Assembly: GCA_964413535.1 (NCBI GenBank)
Contig: CAYPTB010000048.1
Coordinates: forward strand, 1-9,603
Reading direction: 5' to 3'
DNA length: 9,603 bases
DNA from: CAYPTB01 sp964413535
Lineage (GTDB): Bacteria; Planctomycetota; UBA1135; GCA-002686595
Shown: piece by piece, positions 4,660 through 9,603 of the stretch
Position numbering within the stretch: the first letter of the stretch is position 1
How the letters are laid out: each line of letters starts with the position of its first letter
Position numbers and translations under genes: made by a program
The notes under the pieces: model-generated
What the model was told of the DNA's origin: nothing
What the model saw: the letters and a program-made list of their open reading frames with translations, nothing else
Databases searched by the model: none

Positions 4660-7600
4660 ATGCAGAAGCGCTTCATCGCCGTGACGTTGGCCGGGCTCTC
4701 CTCGAGCTGCGGCTTTATCACGGCCGGCGCAGCGTCGGCCGCCTCGGACGACGCGAGCGCGAGCAACGCGCCCGCCGCGATCACGGGTTTCGCCGTCGAG
4801 GACGCAAAGGCGGAGCCGGCGCGGATCCGCTTCGTGCTCGCGGACGCGGAGTCGAACGCGATCGAGGTCGAGCTCCTCTACGACGCGCCGGATCCGGACG
4901 GCGCCGGACAGCTCGAAGCGGTGGTGGGCGCGCGCCTCGAGCACATGGAGCAAGGGGGCGCGTCCGTCGCGAACCCGCTCGTGCTCGACACCTCCCCGCA
5001 AGGCAAAGAGCACTCCTTCGACTGGTTCTTCACGCGCGAAGCCGGCATCCCCAGCTCCGGCAAGTTCACCACCGGCGTACAGGTGTACGCGCGCGTCGCG
5101 GGCGGCGTGCAAGCGATCACGCTCGGCGCGAACGCCGCCTTGCTCGGGATCGGCAACGATCCGCCGGCGATCGTCACGGACGGCGCCGGCTTCGCGGACG
5201 CGGACCTGCCGAGCGAAGAGGTCGTCGGGCTCGTGCGCGTCACGTTCCTCGTCGCGGACAGCTCGCTCGACCAAGTCGACCTGAGCGTGGAGTACGCGAT
5301 CGCGGACGGGATCGACGTCGACTCGGGCGAGCTACCGGACGCGAGCGCGTTCCACGCTGCGACCCCCGACGGCCAGCCGCCCAAGTCGATCCAGACGACC
5401 GAGGACGGAACGAGCGTCGACTTCTTCTGGAACCCGCTCGCCGACCTAGGCCGCACAGAGCACGACGTCATCTTCCGCATCACGCCGAACGACCTCGACG
5501 AGCAAGGCAACCCGCTCGGCATCGGCGCGCCCGTCCTCACGCGCCGCTTCCGCATCGACAACAACGCGGCGCCGATCATCCAGTTCGACTCGGGTGCGCT
5601 GCTCGCGAACCCCGACGAGCGTCGCGGCATCCCGATCCCGTACCGCGTGATCGACGAGGAGAGCGACCAGGTCGAAGTGATCTTCCAGTGGCGGCGAGAA
5701 GGCGAAGCCTACCCGCCGCTTCCGACGGAGAACGCCTCACTCGACGTGATCCTCGCGGACCCCGACCTGCGCCGCGAGCACCACATTTGCACGGAGGCCC
5801 CGCGTTACGCGCGCGGCCGCGCGATCCCGATCGACGAAACGACCGTGCGCTTCCCCGAGCTCGCGCAGCAGGAGAGCTGGATCGTCGCGCGCGGCCTCGT
5901 CGGGGGTACGCTGGAGCTCCTGCGCGCCTCGCAGTTCCTCGAGTCGAGCTGGGCGACGAATCCTCTCGACACGCCGGTGGCGGCGCTGCCACTCGGTGAC
6001 GGGCTCACTGCGCTCGTGCTGGACGGCACTGGCAATGGTGGCTGGCGCGTGCGCGAGATCGAGCTCGCGACAGGCGAGGTCCTCTCGGAGCTCGCGACGG
6101 GGGGCGGCACGCCGACGGCGATGGCCCTCACACGACGGGAGAAGACACTCTTCGTTGCCTCGTCGAACGGGCAGTGGACCGTGAACCGCTTCGACCTCGC
6201 TGGCGGCGCGGCCGTGCCATCGGGCTCGATTGTGGGGACGTCCGCGAGCCCGGACGGCATCCGCGGTCTCGCGGCGACGAGCCCTTCGACGGCGCTCGCC
6301 ACCGTCGACGACAATCTCAGTCGCCTGAACTTCGCGGCCGTTCCGTCGAGCTCCGTGCCGCTCTTCACCGGCCTGGGCGAGCCGTGGGGCGTCGTCGCAG
6401 ACCCCCTCGAGGTCGAACACGCCTACGTGGCGCTGCGCACGGAACACCGCGTCGTGCATGTAGACCTCGCGACCCGCGCGCTCACCACGGTGCCCGCGGA
6501 GATCCTTGGCAGCACCGGCTTGCCGCTCCCGAACCCGCGCGCGCTAGCGCTCGAACGCAACGGCGCGCGGCTGCTCACCGTCGTGCAGCGACTGGGAGGC
6601 AAGGTTCTCTTGCGCGGTCTGGATCTGCGGAGTGCGCCGGATTGGGACGGCGACGCAGTTGGAGACTCAGCCGTGTTCGTTCTCGCGGAAGACTTCGACG
6701 AGCGCGCGTCGATCGCGACGGGGGTCGCCGCACTGCGCGTGATGGCGCTCCCATCCACGAACGGCGTGGCCATCAGCGGAGGGGTCGAGCAGCGCCGCAC
6801 GATCGCCGCGTACGAGTCCGTGGAGCAGCGTCTGTGCGTGGAACGCCCATTCGCTCCGATCCATGGGGCAACCGGAGCTTGTCGACTCACGGGATCCGTG
6901 CGAGGCTCTCCGATCGGAACACCCACCGCGTTCCTCTGGGACACGAGCATCGATCTCCCTGGCGGAGGATCCACGTTGCTGCGAGCGATCGCTCGCGACT
7001 CCGAGGCGGGTTCGTTCGCGCAGGGCGTGGCGCGCAAGCGCGTTCGGGCGGCGTTGGACAGCGCGCCGCTCACGCTTGCTGGCTCGGGCATCGGCACCTT
7101 GTCGGACCTGGACGGCGACGGCGACCTCGACCTCGTCTCGGCCAACAGTTTTGGCAATGATCTGACGGTGTTCTTGCAGAGCTCACCCGGGAGCTTCGAT
7201 CGGGCGCCGTTCACTCTCGGCGGCACCGGCACGACCGACAGTCCCCAATTCGTCTCAGCGGCGGACCTGGACGGTGACGGTGACCTCGACCTCGTGTCGG
7301 CCAACGGCGACAGCAGCAACCTGACGGTGTTTTTCCAGAGCTCACCCGGGAGCTTCGATCCGGCGCCGCTCACTCTCGGCGGTACCGGCACGACCGACAG
7401 TCCCGCGTCCGTCTCAGCGGCGGACCTGAACGGCGATGGCGACCTCGACCTCGTCTCGGCCAACGTTGTCGGCAACGACTTGACTGTGTTCTTCCAGAGG
7501 TCACCTGGGAGCTTCGATCCGGCACCCCTCGTCCTCGGTGGCATCCATGGTCCCAGATCCGTCGCGGCGACGGACGTCGACCAGGACGGCGATCTCGATC

Positions 7601-9270
7601 TCGTCTCGGCCAACGGACGCTTCCAGTTCGGCCACAACCTGACGGTGTTCTTCCAGAGCTCGCCCGGGATCTTCGATCCGGTACCGCTGGTGCTCGGCGG
7701 TCCAGGCACGACCGACTTACCTCTTTCTGTCGCAGCGGCGGATCTCGACGGCGACGGCGACCTCGACCTCGTCTCGGCCAACTTTGGCGGCAACCTGACG
7801 GTATTCTCGCAGGGCTCACCAGGGAAGTTCGATCCGGCGCCGCTGGTCCTCGGCGGTCCAGGTACGACCGACTTTGCTCGTTCTGTCGCAGCGGCGGACC
7901 TGGACGGCGACGGCGACCTCGACCTCGTCTCGGCCAACAATTTTGGCAATGATCTGACGGTGTTCTTCCAGAGTTCACCTGGGAGCTTCGATCCGGCGCC
8001 TCTCGTCCTCGGCGCCGCCAACGGCGGATCCGTTGCAGCAGCGGACGTCGACGGCGACGGCGACCTCGACCTCGTCAACTTCGGTGCTGTGTTCTTCCAG
8101 AGCTCACCAGGGAGCTTCGATCCGTCGCCGCTCGTCATCGGCGGCCCAGGCCGAACCGACAATCCCCGATCCGTCGCCGCGGCGGACCTTGACGGCGATG
8201 GCGAACTCGACCTTCTCTCGGCCAACGCAGGCCCCGGAGGCGCCAGCGGCAACCTGACCATGTTCTTCCAGAGCTCACCAGGGAGCTTCGATCCGTCGCC
8301 GCTCGTCGTCGCCGACCCGGTCACTACGGGCTTTGCCCAGTCCGTAGCCACGGCGGATGTCGACGGCGACGGCGACCTCGACCTCGTCTCCGCCAGCCCT
8401 CATCACAACAGCAACGACTTGATGTCCGTGTTCTTCCAGGACTCCCCCGGGACCTTCGACCCAGCTCCGCTCGTTCTCAGTGGCCGCGTGACGACCGGCG
8501 ATCCCCAACCCGTTGCTGTCGCGGCGGCAGACATCGACGGGGACGGTGATGTCGATCTCGTGTCGGCCAACGCAGACAGCAGCAACTTGACGGTGTTCTT
8601 TCAGGGCGCACCGGGGAGCTTCGGTCCAGCGCCGCTCGTCCTCGGCGGCCCTGCGACGACTTTCCGCCCTCAGTCCGTCGCGGCTGCGGACCTCGACGGT
8701 GATGGCGACCTCGACCTCGCCTCGGCCAACGCGGGCTTCAACGGCGGGAGCCTGACGGTCTTCTTCCAGAGCTCGGCCGGAGCCTTCGGCCCGGTGCCGC
8801 TCACCCTCGGCAACATCGGGGCGATGACCGATCCCCGGTCCGTCGCGGCAGCCGACCTCGACGAAGACGGCGACCTCGACCTCGTATCGGCCAACTGGGG
8901 CCCCGTGGGCTTCAGCAGCAAACTGACGGTCTTCTTCCAGCGCTCACCCGGGAGCTTCGATCCGACGCCGCTCGTCCTCAGCGGCTCGGTCACGACCGAC
9001 GATCAACAGACCGTCGTCGTCGCAGCCGCGGACCTCGATCGGGACGGCGACGTGGACCTCGTCTTGACCGACTCGGGCAGCAGCACGCTGTCGCTCTTCT
9101 TCCAGCGCTCACCCGGGAGCTTCGATCCAGCGCCGCCCACGCTCGGCGGTCCGGGCACGACCGACTTTCCCCGGTCCGTCGCAGCGGCGGACCTCGACGG
9201 CGACGGGGAGATCGACCTCGTATCGGCCAACGTCGAAGACCTGACGGTGTTCTTCGGAGGCGGCCAGTAG
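4660..9270 (+). CDS. Giant exported FG-GAP/VCBS-repeat protein with beta-sandwich and propeller-like regions
   Basis: This 1,536-residue protein begins with an export signal: basic MQKR, a hydrophobic stretch to about residue 27, and an ASA|A cleavage site. C17 after LSSS is a poor lipobox, so secretion by signal peptidase I is favoured. Residues about 39-167 and 168-300 are two related beta-sandwich modules, each with an early strand like RFVLADAESNAIEVE and a later Trp strand (W122, W257). A third module starts near 301 (YRVIDEESDQVEV, from 328), but its Trp strand (TAFLWDTS, W760) appears only after about 370 extra residues. Most of that insert (about 430-660) looks like a YVTN/NHL-type propeller, and a calcium-like loop DWDGDAVGD starts at 661. 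Residues 802-1536 are 14 repeats with DLDGDGDLDLVSAN and FFQSSPGSFDP motifs, the FG-GAP/VCBS calcium-binding propeller family of surface and adhesion proteins. GGAGG precedes ATG 4660. No anchor or sorting domain is visible at the C-terminus. The architecture is well supported; the role, perhaps surface adhesion or ligand binding, is inferred. Confidence 0.9.
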   Translation: MQKRFIAVTLAGLSSSCGFITAGAASAASDDASASNAPAAITGFAVEDAKAEPARIRFVLADAESNAIEVELLYDAPDPDGAGQLEAVVGARLEHMEQGGASVANPLVLDTSPQGKEHSFDWFFTREAGIPSSGKFTTGVQVYARVAGGVQAITLGANAALLGIGNDPPAIVTDGAGFADADLPSEEVVGLVRVTFLVADSSLDQVDLSVEYAIADGIDVDSGELPDASAFHAATPDGQPPKSIQTTEDGTSVDFFWNPLADLGRTEHDVIFRITPNDLDEQGNPLGIGAPVLTRRFRIDNNAAPIIQFDSGALLANPDERRGIPIPYRVIDEESDQVEVIFQWRREGEAYPPLPTENASLDVILADPDLRREHHICTEAPRYARGRAIPIDETTVRFPELAQQESWIVARGLVGGTLELLRASQFLESSWATNPLDTPVAALPLGDGLTALVLDGTGNGGWRVREIELATGEVLSELATGGGTPTAMALTRREKTLFVASSNGQWTVNRFDLAGGAAVPSGSIVGTSASPDGIRGLAATSPSTALATVDDNLSRLNFAAVPSSSVPLFTGLGEPWGVVADPLEVEHAYVALRTEHRVVHVDLATRALTTVPAEILGSTGLPLPNPRALALERNGARLLTVVQRLGGKVLLRGLDLRSAPDWDGDAVGDSAVFVLAEDFDERASIATGVAALRVMALPSTNGVAISGGVEQRRTIAAYESVEQRLCVERPFAPIHGATGACRLTGSVRGSPIGTPTAFLWDTSIDLPGGGSTLLRAIARDSEAGSFAQGVARKRVRAALDSAPLTLAGSGIGTLSDLDGDGDLDLVSANSFGNDLTVFLQSSPGSFDRAPFTLGGTGTTDSPQFVSAADLDGDGDLDLVSANGDSSNLTVFFQSSPGSFDPAPLTLGGTGTTDSPASVSAADLNGDGDLDLVSANVVGNDLTVFFQRSPGSFDPAPLVLGGIHGPRSVAATDVDQDGDLDLVSANGRFQFGHNLTVFFQSSPGIFDPVPLVLGGPGTTDLPLSVAAADLDGDGDLDLVSANFGGNLTVFSQGSPGKFDPAPLVLGGPGTTDFARSVAAADLDGDGDLDLVSANNFGNDLTVFFQSSPGSFDPAPLVLGAANGGSVAAADVDGDGDLDLVNFGAVFFQSSPGSFDPSPLVIGGPGRTDNPRSVAAADLDGDGELDLLSANAGPGGASGNLTMFFQSSPGSFDPSPLVVADPVTTGFAQSVATADVDGDGDLDLVSASPHHNSNDLMSVFFQDSPGTFDPAPLVLSGRVTTGDPQPVAVAAADIDGDGDVDLVSANADSSNLTVFFQGAPGSFGPAPLVLGGPATTFRPQSVAAADLDGDGDLDLASANAGFNGGSLTVFFQSSAGAFGPVPLTLGNIGAMTDPRSVAAADLDEDGDLDLVSANWGPVGFSSKLTVFFQRSPGSFDPTPLVLSGSVTTDDQQTVVVAAADLDRDGDVDLVLTDSGSSTLSLFFQRSPGSFDPAPPTLGGPGTTDFPRSVAAADLDGDGEIDLVSANVEDLTVFFGGGQ
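7063..9267 (+). repeat. Fourteen in-frame tandem coding repeats (129-171 bp)
   Basis: Units begin at 7063, 7204, 7363, 7522, 7681, 7837, 7996, 8125, 8296, 8464, 8629, 8794, 8965 and 9130. Every unit length is a multiple of three. Each carries a calcium loop of the form D-x-(D/N)-x-D-G-x-x-D, then a variable loop after SAN, then the strand LTVFFQ and the linker SPGSFDPAPL. Unit 7 is the shortest (129 bp) and has lost most of the SAN loop. Units 10 and 13 share two extra residues before AAAD. Units 2 and 3 share the variants TGTTDSP and VSAAD. DNA identity is high even at silent sites: units 1 and 6 share ttttggcaatgatctgacgg exactly. The last unit ends in FFGGGQ at the stop. Confidence 0.95.
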
Positions 9271-9284
9271 GTTCTCCAACGACT

Positions 9285-9431
9285 ATGACTTCCGATCCCG
9301 CGAAGACACTCCCCATCGAGCAGGTCGTGCTCGATCGGATTCGGCGTGAGTTGCAGCGCTGCCGGAAGGAGCTCGGGGCGGCTCCGCGAGTGTTGCGGGC
9401 GATTCAGAATGCGTTGAACGATCCGGGTTGA
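9285..9431 (+). CDS. Small hypothetical protein, 48 residues
   Basis: An ORF from ATG 9285 to TGA 9429-9431 encodes 48 residues, starting MTSDPAKTLPIEQVVLDRIR. It is charged and probably helical, with no signal peptide, membrane segment or family motif that I recognise. It starts 14 bases after the giant protein stop and has no clear Shine-Dalgarno sequence, so it may depend on readthrough from upstream. Its stop overlaps a TTG codon opening the next frame. The two frames read as one continuous helical protein (NDPG then LTVDEQ), so this may be the front of a gene broken by a one-base deletion or sequencing error. Confidence 0.4.
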   Translation: MTSDPAKTLPIEQVVLDRIRRELQRCRKELGAAPRVLRAIQNALNDPG

Positions 9432-9603
9432 CGGTCGACGAGCAGAAGATCGTGCGGCGGTTTCGCGGGGTGTCGCGCGCGATGGGGACGGACGAGGTCG
9501 CGGCGGTGCTGGCGCAGCGGGTGCGTGCGGCGTTGCGGGCGGGGCTCGAGGCGGCGGTGGAGGAGCTCGAGCTCGAAGAGGTGCTCGCGAGTCCGGCGGT
9601 GTA
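9428..9603 (+). CDS. Partial hypothetical ORF running off the window
   Basis: From TTG 9428, overlapping the preceding stop by four bases (TTGA), this frame stays open for 58 codons to the window end. It begins LTVDEQKIVRRF and continues through an Ala/Glu/Leu-rich, probably helical segment (LEAAVEELELEEVL). It shows no recognised domain. Either it is a coupled downstream gene with a rare TTG start and no visible ribosome-binding site, or it is the continuation of the ORF at 9285 in the -1 frame. The codon pattern is plausibly coding. Confidence 0.35.
   Translation, partial: MTVDEQKIVRRFRGVSRAMGTDEVAAVLAQRVRAALRAGLEAAVEELELEEVLASPAV

Noticed and set aside
6423..8351. A 642-codon - strand ORF with regular SRSPSPSRS-like repeats
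   Set aside because: This is the antisense of the FG-GAP coding repeats. Its periodicity only mirrors the real repeats, which carry the calcium-loop motif on the + strand.
7063..9267. CRISPR-like regular spacing of similar segments
   Set aside because: The repeats are 129-171 bp, in frame, variable and encode a known calcium-binding motif. There are no short identical repeats with unrelated spacers.

Overview
This window is very GC-rich, with strong G/C preference at third codon positions, and every convincing gene reads on the + strand. Three things together suggest a Planctomycetota or Myxococcota/deltaproteobacterial-type genome: an ECF sigma factor encoded directly next to a Ser/Thr-kinase-like gene, a giant secreted protein with FG-GAP/VCBS-type repeats, and dense + strand packing. 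A high-GC planctomycete would fit well, but this is inference from gene content, not a taxonomic assignment.

Layout. (1) Positions 1-41 hold a partial copy of a dispersed repeat. (2) Positions 102-2006 hold a two-gene unit: a ferritin-like protein resembling the PaaA/PaaC phenylacetyl-CoA epoxidase family, then a kynureninase-like PLP enzyme. (3) Positions 2011-2132 hold a 15-bp tandem duplication that runs into a long, almost perfect inverted repeat. Its 3' arm is a second, better copy of the repeat at position 1, so the two-gene unit lies between same-orientation copies. (4) Positions 2139-4304 hold a tight three-gene operon (1-nt gap, then 4-nt overlap): a dienelactone-hydrolase-like protein, a Ser/Thr kinase-like protein and an ECF-type sigma factor. 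(5) Positions 4305-4659 hold a 355-bp gap with a hairpin, an 11-bp direct repeat and a weak promoter candidate. (6) Positions 4660-9270 encode a 1,536-residue exported protein with beta-sandwich modules, an internal propeller-like region and 14 C-terminal calcium-loop repeats. (7) Positions 9285-9603 hold a 48-codon ORF overlapping by 4 nt an ORF that runs off the end. They are either two small genes or one gene with a frameshift.

How the genes may work together. The most interesting point is that two adjacent proteins in the operon at 2139-4304 are enzyme-like but lack key catalytic residues. The hydrolase has Ala at the nucleophile position and Asp at the histidine position. The kinase lacks the beta3 lysine and has altered glycine-loop, HRD, DFG and APE motifs. 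Both sit directly upstream of a sigma factor, and no anti-sigma factor is visible. I infer a signalling module in which degenerate enzyme folds act as ligand-binding or scaffolding parts that control the sigma factor. The giant exported protein downstream is a possible target, though nothing in the sequence proves that.

The exported protein has two structural surprises. The propeller-like region appears to be inserted inside the third beta-sandwich module. The 14 calcium-loop repeats equal exactly two seven-bladed propellers, and they are similar enough at the DNA level to suggest recent expansion or gene conversion.
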